This document shows positions 38,199 through 47,278 of a stretch of DNA of 64,000 nt, in pieces. Origin of the DNA: Phycisphaerales bacterium (GTDB taxonomy: Bacteria > Planctomycetota > Phycisphaerae > Phycisphaerales > UBA1924); assembly GCA_019744815.1 (NCBI GenBank), contig JAIEUA010000003.1, positions 1 to 64,000 on the forward strand. Reading direction: 5' to 3'. Position 1 is the stretch's first letter, and the number at the start of each line of letters is the position of its first letter. The notes under the pieces were generated by a model, which worked only from the letters and a program-made list of their open reading frames with translations, was not told the DNA's origin and searched no databases. A program made the translations under genes and the position numbers.

Positions 38199-38488
38199 TG
38201 CCCGCCAACGTCGCTTCGCACCACATCATCAAGATGCCCCTCGTCACCGAGAAGGGCACCTTCGCCATGAACGAGCTCGGGAAGTACACCTTCTCAGTCG
38301 ATCCCCGGGCCACCAAGACCGAGATCAAGAAGGCCGTCCAGGACCTGTACAAGGTCCACGTCGTCTCGATCAACACCCAGACCAAGAAGGGCAAGCACCG
38401 CGCCACCAAGTTCGGCGTGCGCGTCGAGCCCCTCCGCAAGACCGCGATCGTCACCCTCAAGAAAGGCGAGTCGATCGAGCTGTTCTGA
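38198..38488 (+). CDS. rplW: 50S ribosomal protein L23
   Basis: 96 residues. uL23 sits at the tunnel exit and docks SRP and trigger factor. IIKMPLVTEKGTFAMNE, YTFSVDPRATKTEIKKAVQDLYKVHVVSINTQTKKGK fit. The ATG overlaps the rplD stop by one base. Confidence 0.97.
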   Translation: MPANVASHHIIKMPLVTEKGTFAMNELGKYTFSVDPRATKTEIKKAVQDLYKVHVVSINTQTKKGKHRATKFGVRVEPLRKTAIVTLKKGESIELF

Positions 38489-38517
38489 TCAAGAACACGC
38501 CCGATCTGGAGTAGACC

Positions 38518-39375
38518 ATGCCCATCCGCATCTACAACAAGACCTCCGCCGGCCGACGCAACGCTTCGGTCAACACCCACGCCGAGGTCACCAAGAAGCA
38601 CCCCGAGAAGTCCCTGCTCGCCCCGCTCTCCAAGAGCGGCGGCCGCAACAACCAGGGCATCACGACCAGCCGCGGCATCGGCGGCGGCGTCAAGAAGAAC
38701 TACCGCAAGATCGACTTCAAGCGCCGCGACCGCGCCGGCATCGAAGGCGTCATCTCCGGTATCGAGTACGACCCCAACCGCTCCTGCCACATCGCTCTCA
38801 TCACCTACAGCGACGGCACCAAGCGCTACATCCCCTCGCCCAACGGTCTCAAGGACGGCCAGCAGGTCCTCACCTCGACCACCGGCCCCGTCGAGCCCGC
38901 CATCGGCAACGCCATGCCCCTCGCCTACATCCCGACCGGACTTGAAGTCCACTGCGTCGAGATCGTCCCCGGCAAGGGCGCCCAGATGTGCCGCAGCGCC
39001 GGCTCCTTCGCCCGCCTCTCCAACAAGGAAGGCGACTTCGCGACGCTCGTGCTCCCCTCGGGCGAAGTCCGTCGCGTCCCCCTGACCTGCATGGCCACCA
39101 TCGGCCAGGTCGGCAACCCCGATCACCGTCTGCGTCGCTTGGGCAAGGCCGGTCTGACCCGTCTCCTGGGTCGCCGTCCGATCACCCGCGGCGTCGCCAA
39201 GAGCCACCACGCCCACCCGCTGGGCGGCGGCTCGGGTCGCTCGAAGGGCAACCGCCCTCCCTGCGGACCCACCGGCGTGCTCGCCAAGGGCGCCCCGACC
39301 CGCAACAAGAAGAAGTACTCGACCAAGCTCATCGTCCGCCGCCGCGTCAGCAAGCGCTACGGCCAGTTGAAGTAA
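38518..39375 (+). CDS. rplB: 50S ribosomal protein L2
   Basis: 285 residues. uL2 is needed for subunit association and peptidyl transfer. [23 protein letters not shown] is a divergent N-terminus; [49 protein letters not shown] and the C-terminal [35 protein letters not shown]-type region contain the conserved His of the peptidyl-transferase neighbourhood. GGAGTAGACC precedes ATG. Confidence 0.97.
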   Translation: MPIRIYNKTSAGRRNASVNTHAEVTKKHPEKSLLAPLSKSGGRNNQGITTSRGIGGGVKKNYRKIDFKRRDRAGIEGVISGIEYDPNRSCHIALITYSDGTKRYIPSPNGLKDGQQVLTSTTGPVEPAIGNAMPLAYIPTGLEVHCVEIVPGKGAQMCRSAGSFARLSNKEGDFATLVLPSGEVRRVPLTCMATIGQVGNPDHRLRRLGKAGLTRLLGRRPITRGVAKSHHAHPLGGGSGRSKGNRPPCGPTGVLAKGAPTRNKKKYSTKLIVRRRVSKRYGQLK

Positions 39376-39473
39376 TCTCTCAACGAGCCGCAGGACCGAG
39401 CAACCGTCGTCACGAATCAGCCCCGTTAGAACGCCTCGAACGATCTCAAAGAAGGCACGCAAGGAACCAGCAC

Positions 39474-39773
39474 ATGGGTCGCAGTCTGAAGAAAGGTCCG
39501 TACGTCGACGAGAAGATCTTCCGCAAGGTCGAGATTCTCAACCAGTCGCGTAAGAAGGAGCCCATCAAGACCTGGGCCCGCCGCTGCACCATCGTCCCCG
39601 AGTTCGTCGGCCACACCTTCAAGGTCCACAACGGCCGCATCTTCATCGATGTGTTCGTGACCGAGGACATGGTCGGTCACAAGCTCGGCGAGTTCTCCAG
39701 CAGCCGCACCTTCCGTGGCCACACCAACAAGAAGGAAGGCGTGGAAGGCGGCGACGCCCCGGCGAAGGGCTGA
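39474..39773 (+). CDS. rpsS: 30S ribosomal protein S19
   Basis: 99 residues. uS19 of the 30S head. [43 protein letters not shown] and [20 protein letters not shown] are conserved. The last ~12 residues ([12 protein letters not shown]) are an acidic Gly-rich addition. Confidence 0.98.
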   Translation: MGRSLKKGPYVDEKIFRKVEILNQSRKKEPIKTWARRCTIVPEFVGHTFKVHNGRIFIDVFVTEDMVGHKLGEFSSSRTFRGHTNKKEGVEGGDAPAKG

Positions 39774-39810
39774 TCGCAGGATCAGCACGCCGAGAGCGGT
39801 GGGGCAGTTC

Positions 39811-39846
39811 GGTAGTGGGGCAGGTAGTCGGGCAGGTAGTGGGGCA
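39811..39846. repeat. three 12-bp tandem repeats between rpsS and rplV
   Basis: GGTAGTGGGGCA, GGTAGTCGGGCA, GGTAGTGGGGCA, with degenerate flanking units from about 39799 to 39861. The GCAGTGGGG-type word recurs at 31156, 50781, 58591 and 59876. Confidence 0.9.
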
Positions 39847-39894
39847 GTTGGTTAGTGGGGTTTGCAGCAGAACGGATCACACGGAGTATTCGAC

Positions 39895-40440
39895 GTGAGA
39901 ATCAGGGCCGACCAACTCAAGAAAATCGCCGCGACCCGCAAGGTGTCGCGTGAGCAGCTCGCTCAGGCGATCACCCGTCCGGGTCTCAAGGACGAGGACG
40001 CCGTCACCGCCGTCCGCAACTGGTCCATGGGGCGCAACCACCCCCGCGCCCGCAAGGGTGACATCACCGCCCTCGCCGGCGCCCTGGGCGTCGCTCCCAA
40101 GGACATCGCCAAGTTCACCAGCGAGGTCCGCTACCACCGCGGCTCGCCCCGCAAGGCCGACCTCCTCGTCGACCTGGTCCGCGGCAAGAAGGTCGAAGAG
40201 GCCCTCAACCTCCTCACCTTCAGCACCAAGCGCGCCGCCGTCAACGTCAAGAAGTGCCTCGCCGCGGCCATCGCCGACGCCGAGCAGAACGACGCCGACG
40301 TGACCAACCTCATCGTCTCCGAGGCCCGCATCGACGACGCCCCCCGCATCAAGCGCTTCAACCAGAAGGACCGCGGCCGGGCCCACCAGATTCTCAAGCG
40401 TCTCACGCACATCACCGTCAGCGTTCAGGAGCGCGCGTAA
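39895..40440 (+). CDS. rplV: 50S ribosomal protein L22 with N-terminal helix-turn-helix-like extension
   Basis: 181 residues from a GTG at 39895 with CGGAG eight bases upstream. uL22 occupies residues about 76-181 (SEVRYHRGSPRKADLLVDLVRGK, LTFSTKRAAVNVKKCLAAAI, NQKDRGRAHQILKRLTHITV). Residues 1-75 are absent from the common protein and look like an XRE-type helix-turn-helix: VSREQLAQAI, AVRNWSMGRNHP, ITALAGALGVAPKDIAKF. uL22 lies by the exit tunnel, so the extra domain should be on the ribosome surface. I recall similar extensions in Phycisphaerae; this should be checked. The reading is continuous and in frame. Confidence 0.93.
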   Translation: MRIRADQLKKIAATRKVSREQLAQAITRPGLKDEDAVTAVRNWSMGRNHPRARKGDITALAGALGVAPKDIAKFTSEVRYHRGSPRKADLLVDLVRGKKVEEALNLLTFSTKRAAVNVKKCLAAAIADAEQNDADVTNLIVSEARIDDAPRIKRFNQKDRGRAHQILKRLTHITVSVQERA

Positions 40441-40454
40441 GCGCGGCCTTCAGC

Positions 40455-41156
40455 ATGGGACAGAAGACCAATCCATTCGGCTTCCGGCTCGGCATCACCG
40501 AGGCTCACAAGAGCCGCTGGTACGCCCCCAAGGCTCTCTACGGCGAGCTCCTGGTCGAAGACCAGAAGATCCGCACGTACCTCGATAAGCGCCTCAACCG
40601 CAAGCCCCCCTACGCCGCGGTCAGCGACATCCACATCGAGCGCACCCGCGAGGAGCTCAAGGTCATCATCAAGACCGCTCGCCCCGGCCTCGTCATCGGC
40701 CCCAAGGGCGCCGAGGTCGAGCGCATGACCGAGGAACTCCAGTACATGACCGGCCGCAAGGTCGCGATCTCGATCCTCGAGATCCGCAACCCCGACCTCG
40801 AGGCCAAGCTCATCGCCGAGGCCGTCGCCGAGCAGCTCGTCAAGCGCGCCTCCTTCCGCCGCGTCGTCAAGATGCGCTGCGACGCCGCCATGCAGGCCGG
40901 CGCCAAGGGCATCCGCGTCCAGTGCTCCGGCCGCCTCGGCGGCGCGGAACTCAGCCGCACCATGGCCCTCCGCCTCGGCTCGCTCCCGCTCTCCACGCTG
41001 CAGGCCCACATCGACTACGGCACCGCCGAGGCGATGACCACCTACGGCGTCATCGGTATCAAGGTGTGGGTCTACAAGGGCATGTACACCAAGGACCGGA
41101 CCGAGGAAGAGTCCGATGCCGCCGGTGGTCGCGCCCGCGCCCGCGGCCGTCGCTGA
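40455..41156 (+). CDS. rpsC: 30S ribosomal protein S3
   Basis: 233 residues. uS3 at the mRNA entry channel with helicase activity. MGQKTNPFGFRLGI, the KH-domain motif VIGPKGAEVERM, and GAKGIRVQCSGRLGGAELSRT are conserved. The C-terminus is a short Arg/Ala/Gly-rich tail. Spaced 14 bp after rplV. Confidence 0.98.
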   Translation: MGQKTNPFGFRLGITEAHKSRWYAPKALYGELLVEDQKIRTYLDKRLNRKPPYAAVSDIHIERTREELKVIIKTARPGLVIGPKGAEVERMTEELQYMTGRKVAISILEIRNPDLEAKLIAEAVAEQLVKRASFRRVVKMRCDAAMQAGAKGIRVQCSGRLGGAELSRTMALRLGSLPLSTLQAHIDYGTAEAMTTYGVIGIKVWVYKGMYTKDRTEEESDAAGGRARARGRR

Positions 41157-41221
41157 TCGCTTCCCGTTGATCGTTTTTCGCTGTTCGCTTTTCGGTTTGA
41201 ACTGAACTCGGAGTCTCGCTC

Positions 41222-41641
41222 ATGGCGCTGATGCCAAAGAGAGTCAAGTTTCGCAAAGAGATGCGTCGCGTCCGCGACCGCAAGGCCACCAAGGGCAACT
41301 ACGTTGCCTACGGCGACTACGGCCTGCAGTCCATGGACGGCGCCTGGCTCCCCGGCAACGTGATCGAGGCCGGTCGCGTCGCCGCCCAGCACTTCCTCAA
41401 GCGCGAGGGCAAGCTCTTCATCCGCGTCTTCCCCGACAAGCCCATCTCCAAGAAGCCCCTGGAAACCCGAATGGGTACCGGCAAGGCCGAAGTCGAGTAC
41501 TGGGCCGCCCGCATCAAGCCCGGCACCATCCTCTTCGAGATCGCCGGCGTCCCCGAGGCCACCGCCAAGCTCGCCTTCGTCCGCGTCGCCATGAAGATGC
41601 CGGTCAAGACCCGCTTCGTCGGCCGCCGCATCCGCGTCTGA
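41222..41641 (+). CDS. rplP: 50S ribosomal protein L16
   Basis: 139 residues. uL16 contacts A- and P-site tRNA. MALMPKRVKFRKEMRRVRDRKATKG is the N-terminus with a distinctive YGDYGLQSMDGAWL block, and the MGTGKAEVEYWAARIKPGTILFEIAG segment is conserved. The start has a TCGGAG site upstream. Confidence 0.98.
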   Translation: MALMPKRVKFRKEMRRVRDRKATKGNYVAYGDYGLQSMDGAWLPGNVIEAGRVAAQHFLKREGKLFIRVFPDKPISKKPLETRMGTGKAEVEYWAARIKPGTILFEIAGVPEATAKLAFVRVAMKMPVKTRFVGRRIRV

Positions 41642-41699
41642 GTCCGATCCCCGACTTGCTCCCCGATATGTCTCGTTCTTGATCCCGTTGGAGACCGCC

Positions 41700-41906
41700 A
41701 TGAAGAACACGCTCGAAGTCAAGAAGTTCAAGGACGAGCAGCTCAAGGACGAGCTCGCCAGCCTCCAGAAGAAGCTGTTCGACCTCCGCACCTCGACCGT
41801 CACCGAGAAGGTCAAGGACACCAGCCAGTTCGGCAAGACGCGCCGCAACATCGCCCGCGTCCGCACCGAGCTCCGCTCCCGCGAGCTCGCCGCCGCCAAG
41901 AAGTAA
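41700..41906 (+). CDS. rpmC: 50S ribosomal protein L29
   Basis: 68 residues. uL29 beside the exit tunnel. VKKFKDEQLKDELASLQKKLFDLRTSTVTEKVKDTSQFGKTRRNIARVRTELRSREL gives the family's two-helix hairpin. The ATG at 41700 has GGAG seven bases upstream; a longer in-frame start at 41679 adds nothing family-like. Confidence 0.96.
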   Translation: MKNTLEVKKFKDEQLKDELASLQKKLFDLRTSTVTEKVKDTSQFGKTRRNIARVRTELRSRELAAAKK

Positions 41907-41948
41907 GTTCCGTCCCTGTCACCAGACCACACGCAGACCGAGATCACG

Positions 41949-42320
41949 ATGACCACCGCAAAGACCTCCAAAGCCGCCAAGCCCGCTGCCTCCAAGAGCG
42001 CCCCCGCCGCCAAGCCCGCGGCCGAGTTGACGGGCACGCTCAAGGGCACCAAGATCGGCGTCGTCGAGTCCGACAAGCGGGACAAGACCCGCAAGGTCGT
42101 CATCGCGTACCAGGCGATGCACCCCAAGTACGGCAAGTACATCCGCCAGCGCACCGTCCTGCACATCCACGACGAGGCCAACGAGAGCAAGCTCGGCGAC
42201 ATCGTCGAGGTCGCTCAGTGCCGCCCCGTCAGCAAGACCAAGCAGTGGCGCCTGGTCCGCATCGTCGAGCGTCGCTCCGCCGCCGCCACCGCCCTGGCTT
42301 CCGCCAAGGAGATCGTGTAA
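41949..42320 (+). CDS. rpsQ: 30S ribosomal protein S17 with Lys/Ala-rich N-terminal tail
   Basis: 123 residues. The core uS17 OB-fold starts near residue 28 (LTGTLKGTKIGVVESDKRDKTRKVVIAY) with HPKYGKYIRQRTVLHIHDEANE and GDIVEVAQCRPVSKTKQWRLVRIVER. The first ~27 residues are a Lys/Ala/Ser-rich addition, and ~15 residues are added at the C-terminus; uS17 is normally about 85 residues. Confidence 0.96.
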   Translation: MTTAKTSKAAKPAASKSAPAAKPAAELTGTLKGTKIGVVESDKRDKTRKVVIAYQAMHPKYGKYIRQRTVLHIHDEANESKLGDIVEVAQCRPVSKTKQWRLVRIVERRSAAATALASAKEIV

Positions 42321-42374
42321 GTCATCCCCTCCACCCCCGGCGACGGGCGGCGAGAGTTCTGTTGAGGTCCCACC

Positions 42375-42761
42375 ATGCTGCAGCAAGAAACACGATGCGA
42401 AGTCGCGGATAACTCGGGGGCGAAGATCGCCTACGTGATCCGCGTGTACGGCGGCTCCACCGCCACCGGCGCCTTCACCCGCCGCATCGCCAACGTCGGC
42501 GACCGCGTCTTCGTCTCCATCAAGAAGGCCCTCGCCGGCTCGGACGTGAAGGAAGGCGACAAGGCCAAGGCCGTCGTCGTCCGCACCACCAAGCCCACCC
42601 GCCGCGCCGACGGGTCCTACGTGAAGTTTGATTCCAACGCGGTCGTCCTCATCCAGGACGACGGCAATCCCAAGGGCACCCGCATCTTCGGACCGGTCGC
42701 CCGCGAGCTCCGCGAGAAGAACTACATGAAGATTGTCTCGCTCGCGACGGAGGTGGTCTGA
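42375..42761 (+). CDS. rplN: 50S ribosomal protein L14
   Basis: 128 residues. uL14 at the subunit interface. [39 protein letters not shown] and [28 protein letters not shown] are typical, with a few extra residues. GAGG precedes the start. Confidence 0.98.
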   Translation: MLQQETRCEVADNSGAKIAYVIRVYGGSTATGAFTRRIANVGDRVFVSIKKALAGSDVKEGDKAKAVVVRTTKPTRRADGSYVKFDSNAVVLIQDDGNPKGTRIFGPVARELREKNYMKIVSLATEVV

Positions 42762-42763
42762 CC

Positions 42764-43114
42764 ATGGCAGCGCACGTTCGCAAAGGTGATGTTGTTTTCG
42801 TCCGCTCCGGTTCCGCCAAGGGCCAGACCGGCGAGATCCTCAGCATCGACACCAAGCACTCCCGCGTCCTCGTCAAGGGCGTCAACCTCCGCGTCAAGCA
42901 CCTCAAGCCGACGCAGGCCAACCCCCAGGGCGGCATCGTCCAGCGCGAGGCCCCCATCCACATCTCCAACGTCAGCCCCGTCGTCGAAGGCAAGCCCACC
43001 CGCGTGCGCTTCGTCACCAAGGCCGACGGCTCCAAGGTCCGCGTCGCCGTCCGCGGCGGCTCCGAACTCGGCGTCCTCCACAAGGCCGGCCGCAAGACCA
43101 AGAAGGCCAAGTAA
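42764..43114 (+). CDS. rplX: 50S ribosomal protein L24
   Basis: 116 residues. uL24, an early assembly protein. HVRKGDVVFVRSGSAKGQTGEILSIDTKHSRVLVKGVNLRVKHLKP has the KOW motif. Starts two bases after the rplN stop. The C-terminus is Lys-rich. Confidence 0.97.
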   Translation: MAAHVRKGDVVFVRSGSAKGQTGEILSIDTKHSRVLVKGVNLRVKHLKPTQANPQGGIVQREAPIHISNVSPVVEGKPTRVRFVTKADGSKVRVAVRGGSELGVLHKAGRKTKKAK

Positions 43115-43186
43115 CCCCGCCGGTCGAATCACGAATCCACATCCGCGTCCCTCAAAGACGCTTCTCGCTGAACGCAGGTGAAAGTC

Positions 43187-43897
43187 ATGGCAGCCGATCA
43201 GGACAACAAGAACAAGCAGGGCCAGAAGCCCGGCCAGCGCCCCCAGGGCTCCAAGCCCCAGGGCGCCGCGGGTCGCGACGCCGGCAAGAAGGCCAAGCAC
43301 TCCGACGCCCCCGTCGACACCGGCCCCAAGCTGCCCCCGCGGCTCAAGGTCCGCTACGACGCCGAGATCCGCGGCAAGATCACCGAGAAGTTCGGCATCA
43401 AGAACCCCATGCAGATGCCCAAGCTCGAGAAGATCGTGCTGAACGTCAACATGGGCCGCCACATCGAGGGCACCAAGATCCCGCCGCACGTCAAGGCCAC
43501 CGTCCTTGAGACCCTGGTCAAGGTCACCGGCCAGAAGCCCGTCGTCGTCAAGGCCAAGAAGAGCGTCTCGAACTTCAAGCTCCGCGAGGGCTTCGAGTCC
43601 GCCGCCATGGTCACCATCCGCCGCGACCGCATGTGGCACTTCCTCGATCGCCTGATCAACCTCGCCACCCCGCGTATCAAGGACTTCCGCGGCCTCTCCG
43701 ACACCGCCTTCGACCGCCAGGGCAACTACGCCATGGGCCTCACCGAGCAGGGCGTGTTCCCCGAGATCAACATGGCCGACGCCCAGTTCACCCACGGCAT
43801 GCACATCAACATGTGCTTCGGCCGCAGCAACAAAGACCTCAGCCGGTTCGTTCTCGAACAGCTGGGCATGCCGTTCAAGAAGCCGGAGGACAAGTAA
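43187..43897 (+). CDS. rplE: 50S ribosomal protein L5 with disordered N-terminal extension
   Basis: 236 residues. uL5 binds 5S rRNA. The core begins near residue 50 ([20 protein letters not shown]) with [57 protein letters not shown]. The first ~48 residues are Lys/Gln/Gly-rich ([16 protein letters not shown]) and absent from the usual 180-residue protein. Start: ATG 43187 with AGGTGA; a GTG nine bases earlier is also possible. Confidence 0.96.
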   Translation: MAADQDNKNKQGQKPGQRPQGSKPQGAAGRDAGKKAKHSDAPVDTGPKLPPRLKVRYDAEIRGKITEKFGIKNPMQMPKLEKIVLNVNMGRHIEGTKIPPHVKATVLETLVKVTGQKPVVVKAKKSVSNFKLREGFESAAMVTIRRDRMWHFLDRLINLATPRIKDFRGLSDTAFDRQGNYAMGLTEQGVFPEINMADAQFTHGMHINMCFGRSNKDLSRFVLEQLGMPFKKPEDK

Positions 43898-43899
43898 TC

Positions 43900-44085
43900 A
43901 TGGCCACCAAGGCACAAGTCGCCAAGAGCAACCGGACCCCCAAGTTCAGCACCCGCATCGTCCGCCGGTGCGAGCTCACCGGCCGGGCCCGCGGCGTCTA
44001 CCGCAAGTTCCGCATCAGCCGCATCATGCTCCGCAAGCTCGCCCTCGAGGGCAAGATCCCGGGCATGCGTAAGGCCTCCTGGTAA
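43900..44085 (+). CDS. rpsN: 30S ribosomal protein S14, short form lacking zinc ligands
   Basis: 61 residues. uS14 of the 30S head. It has the length of the zinc-binding short form ([47 protein letters not shown]), but of the four cysteines only one (RRC) remains; the others are replaced (LTG, IS, IM). The protein must therefore fold without zinc. Two bases separate it from rplE. Confidence 0.96.
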   Translation: MATKAQVAKSNRTPKFSTRIVRRCELTGRARGVYRKFRISRIMLRKLALEGKIPGMRKASW

Positions 44086-44175
44086 TCCACCCACTCACCC
44101 ACCCGATCATCACGCGGGGCCTTCCCAAACGCTCGCCCCGCCGCTCCGCTCACTGCAAGTAGACGAGGAACCACA

Positions 44176-44574
44176 ATGTCCATCGGCGACCCCATCGCGG
44201 ACATGCTCAACCGAATCCGCAACGCCACGCGCGCCAAGGCCAAGTCGGTCACCTGCCTCAACAGCAAGGTGTGCCGCGGCATTGCCGACGTGCTCAAGAG
44301 CGAGGGCTACATCGACGGCTTCGACGTCATCGATGACGGCCGCCAGGGCCAGATCAAGATCCGCCTCAAGTACACCACCGCCGGTGACTCCCTCATGCAC
44401 TCCCTCACCCGCATGAGCAAGCCCGGCCGTCGCATGTACCGCGGCGTCGAGACCCTCCCCAAGCCCCTCCAGGGCCTGGGCATCGCCATCGTCTCCACCA
44501 GCAAGGGCGTCGTCAGCGACCGCGCCGCCCGCGAACAACGCATCGGCGGCGAGCTGCTCTGCGTCATCGAGTAA
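44176..44574 (+). CDS. rpsH: 30S ribosomal protein S8
   Basis: 132 residues. uS8 binds the central domain of 16S rRNA and in enterobacteria represses the spc operon. [17 protein letters not shown] and the C-terminal [27 protein letters not shown] are typical. Upstream gap of 90 bp after rpsN. Confidence 0.98.
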   Translation: MSIGDPIADMLNRIRNATRAKAKSVTCLNSKVCRGIADVLKSEGYIDGFDVIDDGRQGQIKIRLKYTTAGDSLMHSLTRMSKPGRRMYRGVETLPKPLQGLGIAIVSTSKGVVSDRAAREQRIGGELLCVIE

Positions 44575-44649
44575 TCACACCACAAAGGGCGGAAGCCCGC
44601 GAACACAGCCAACCCATCGCGGTGAAGCAAGACGCCAGGAGAATCGACC

Positions 44650-45216
44650 ATGTCCCGTATCGGCAAGAAAGTCATCGAAGTCCCCGCCGGCGTGAAGATC
44701 GCCGTCAACGGCCAGTCCGTCGAAGTCCAGGGCCCCAAGGGCAAGGACAAGCTGACCGTCCACTCCAAGGTGAAGGTCGCCTTCGTCGAGGCGGAAAAGG
44801 CCGTCAAGGTCTCCGTCGCCGCCGGCTCCGAGACCGACGCCGATGCCAACGCCCAGTGGGGCACCACCCGCGCCCTGATCCGCAACATGATCGAGGGCGT
44901 CACCAAGGGCTACGAGAAGACCATGCACGTCGTCGGCACCGGCTGGAACGCCAGCATGGCCGGCAAGAACCTCAAGCTCTCCGTCGGCATGGCCAACCCC
45001 GTCCTGATGCCCATCCCCGAGGGCCTCACCGTCGTCGTCGACAAGTCCGCCGGCGAGATCACCCCGATCAAGATCTCCGGTGTCAACCGCCAGTCCGTCG
45101 GCCAGTTCGCCTCGGCCATGCGGGCCAAGCGCAAGCCCGAGCCCTACAACGGCAAGGGCATCAAGTACGCCGAAGAGGTCATCAAGCGCAAGCAGGGCAA
45201 GCAGTTCGGCGCCTAA
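44650..45216 (+). CDS. rplF: 50S ribosomal protein L6
   Basis: 188 residues. uL6 near the GTPase-associated centre. [55 protein letters not shown] and the C-terminal [24 protein letters not shown] are conserved. GGAG precedes the ATG. Confidence 0.98.
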   Translation: MSRIGKKVIEVPAGVKIAVNGQSVEVQGPKGKDKLTVHSKVKVAFVEAEKAVKVSVAAGSETDADANAQWGTTRALIRNMIEGVTKGYEKTMHVVGTGWNASMAGKNLKLSVGMANPVLMPIPEGLTVVVDKSAGEITPIKISGVNRQSVGQFASAMRAKRKPEPYNGKGIKYAEEVIKRKQGKQFGA

Positions 45217-45293
45217 TCCATCCGTCGCACCGAGTCTCGACACACACGAATCAAACGCTCCCAAGTGCGGGGCTCAGCAAGTCAGGATCGAAC

Positions 45294-45656
45294 ATGAACA
45301 AGCAAGTCAACAAGCAGGTGCGTCGCTCCCGTCGCCGCATCGCGATCCGCAAGCGGATCTCGGGCACGACCGAGCGTCCCCGTCTGACCGTCTACAAGTC
45401 CCTCAACCACATCTACGCCCAGATCATCGACGACCTCTCCGGCCGCACGCTTGTCGCCGCGTCCACCACCGACAAGGCCCTCAAGACCGACAAGACCGGC
45501 AACTCCAAGGCCGCCGAAGCCGTCGGCACCCTCCTCGCCGAGCGGGCCAAGGGCAAGGGCCTCGCCGCCGTCGTCTTCGATCGCTCCGGCTTCCGCTACC
45601 ACGGCCGCATCAAGGCCCTCGCCGAAGCGGCTCGCAAGGGCGGCCTGAAGTTCTGA
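45294..45656 (+). CDS. rplR: 50S ribosomal protein L18
   Basis: 120 residues. uL18 binds 5S r[38 protein letters not shown] and [34 protein letters not shown] are typical. AGGATCGAAC precedes the ATG. A repeat array follows before rpsE. Confidence 0.98.
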   Translation: MNKQVNKQVRRSRRRIAIRKRISGTTERPRLTVYKSLNHIYAQIIDDLSGRTLVAASTTDKALKTDKTGNSKAAEAVGTLLAERAKGKGLAAVVFDRSGFRYHGRIKALAEAARKGGLKF

Positions 45657-45698
45657 ACGAGTGCAATCTCAACGATTGCAAAGGGATGAGGGGTACGG

Positions 45699-45757
45699 TT
45701 TGAGTTTCGGATTTGAGTTTCGGATTTGAGCTTTGAGTTTTGAGGTTTGAGCTTTCC
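45699..45757. repeat. TTTGAG tandem repeat array between rplR and rpsE
   Basis: Two 13-bp units (TTTGAGTTTCGGA) and then variants with TTTGAGCTTT, TTTTGAGG and TTTGAGCTTTCC. The GATTTGAGCTTT word is the same as the inverted repeat inside mnmG (4309-4392). Unusually AT-rich for this genome and located inside the ribosomal operon. Confidence 0.9.
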
Positions 45758-45770
45758 AAGGACCTGACCA

Positions 45771-46517
45771 ATGGCCGAGATGCTTGACGAATCCAGTTCT
45801 GTAGAGTCCTCCACGGTCGGCGTGTTCCGCACGTCCGCGACGGTGAAGGGCGGACGCCGCTTCAGCTTCGGCGCCCTCGTCGTCGTCGGCGACAAGCGCG
45901 GCCGCGTCGGCTTTGGCTACGGCAAGAGCAACGAAGTGCCCCAGGCCGTCGACAAGGCTCAGAAGTACGCCAAGCGCGCCATGGTCGAGATCCCCATGGC
46001 CGGCCGCACCCTGCCCCACGAAGTCCAGGGCAAGTTCGGCGCCTCCAGCGTCCGCCTCATCCCCGCCTCCCCCGGCACCGGCGTCGTCGCAGGCTCGACC
46101 ATCCGCGCCATCCTCGAGATGGCCGGCATCACCGACTGCCTCACCAAGTGCTACGGCAACACCAACAAGTTCAACCTCGTCAAGGCCTGCTTCGACGGCA
46201 TCGTCCAGCTCCGCCGCCGCGAGCAGATCGCCGCCGCCCGCGGCGTCACCCTCGCGGTCACCGACATCGAGCACAAGATCGAGAAGGGCAAGGCCTTCGC
46301 CTCCACCGCCAAGGGTGAGAAGATGAAGGGCCCGGTCAACACCATCGGCCAGGATCGTCGCGGCGGCCGTGGCGGCGGCGGTGGTGGTCGCGGCGGCCGC
46401 GGCGGCCGTGGCGGCGGTGGCATGGGTGGTGGTGGCGGTGGTGGCGGCGCAGGCCGCGATGCCGGCGCTCCCCAGGGCGGCGCTCCCACCGCGGGCGACG
46501 CCGCTCCCAGCGCCTAA
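45771..46517 (+). CDS. rpsE: 30S ribosomal protein S5 with Gly/Arg-rich C-terminal tail
   Basis: 248 residues. uS5 contributes to decoding fidelity. FSFGALVVVGDKRGRVGFGYGKSNEVPQAVDKA, GAARVRLIPA-like SSVRLIPASPGTGVVAG and the CLTKCYGN segment are conserved. The last ~70 residues are an Arg/Gly run with many RGG-like units and poly-Gly, ending Ala/Pro-rich. rpmD (L30), which normally comes next, is missing; rplO follows directly. Confidence 0.97.
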   Translation: MAEMLDESSSVESSTVGVFRTSATVKGGRRFSFGALVVVGDKRGRVGFGYGKSNEVPQAVDKAQKYAKRAMVEIPMAGRTLPHEVQGKFGASSVRLIPASPGTGVVAGSTIRAILEMAGITDCLTKCYGNTNKFNLVKACFDGIVQLRRREQIAAARGVTLAVTDIEHKIEKGKAFASTAKGEKMKGPVNTIGQDRRGGRGGGGGGRGGRGGRGGGGMGGGGGGGGAGRDAGAPQGGAPTAGDAAPSA

Positions 46518-46574
46518 TCGATTCCCTTCCTCACGAACCAAGCACGCGTCTCGCACACTGTTAGGACTCCCGCC

Positions 46575-47180
46575 ATGATGATCCACGATGTCACCGTCCT
46601 CGCCGGCCAGTACAAGAAGCGCAAGCGCGTCGGCCGCGGCGAAGGCTCCGGCCACGGCAAGCAGTCCGGCCGCGGCCAGAAGGGCGCCAGCTCCCGCTCG
46701 GGTCACGCTTCGAAGCGCTCCTTCGAAGGCGGTCAGATGCCCTACTTCCGCCGCCTGGCCAAGTTCGGCTTCACCAACGCCCCCTTCCGCACCCACTTCT
46801 GGATCGTCAACCTCCGCGACATCGTCGCTCACCCCGCCTTCGCCAAGGGCGGCACCGTGAACCTCGCCACCCTCCAGAAGGCCGGCCTCGTCCGCGACGA
46901 CAGCCGCGACCTCAAGATCCTCGGCGCCGTCGGCGACGAAGGCCTCAAGGTCAAGCTCGACGTCACCGCCAGCCGCATCTCCGCCAAGGCCGTCGAACTC
47001 ATCACCCAGGCCGGCGGCAAGGCCACCCAGTCCGGCACCCGCCGCGACAAGGTCCGCGGCATCGACCTCACCAGCGAGGACCGCACCCCCAAGAACCTCA
47101 CCAAGAAGCTCAAGCGCAGCAGCGGCCCCAAGAAGCCCGTCGCCACCGACGAGGCCGAGGCCGAGCCCGCCAAGAAGTAA
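46575..47180 (+). CDS. rplO: 50S ribosomal protein L15
   Basis: 201 residues. uL15 in late 50S assembly. KKRKRVGRGEGSGHGKQSGRGQKGASSRSG and FEGGQMPYFRRLAKFGFTNAPFRT are conserved; the C-terminal ~35 residues are an extra Lys/Pro/Glu-rich tail. ATG at 46575, or 46578. It is the last gene of the operon: the terminator follows within 35 bp, and secY is not present. Confidence 0.98.
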   Translation: MMIHDVTVLAGQYKKRKRVGRGEGSGHGKQSGRGQKGASSRSGHASKRSFEGGQMPYFRRLAKFGFTNAPFRTHFWIVNLRDIVAHPAFAKGGTVNLATLQKAGLVRDDSRDLKILGAVGDEGLKVKLDVTASRISAKAVELITQAGGKATQSGTRRDKVRGIDLTSEDRTPKNLTKKLKRSSGPKKPVATDEAEAEPAKK

Positions 47181-47213
47181 TCTTCAAGCCCGAGGTTTCA
47201 CCAGTCACGCTCA

Positions 47214-47242
47214 AGGCCCCGCACCGCGGGGCTTTTTCTTTT
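47214..47242 (+). terminator. terminator of the S10-spc operon
   Basis: AAGGCCCCGC ACC GCGGGGC stem followed by TTTTTCTTTT, 34 bp after rplO. A strong factor-independent terminator. Confidence 0.92.
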
Positions 47243-47278
47243 CGCGACCATCGCATCCGCATTCGGTATCCTCAAAGG

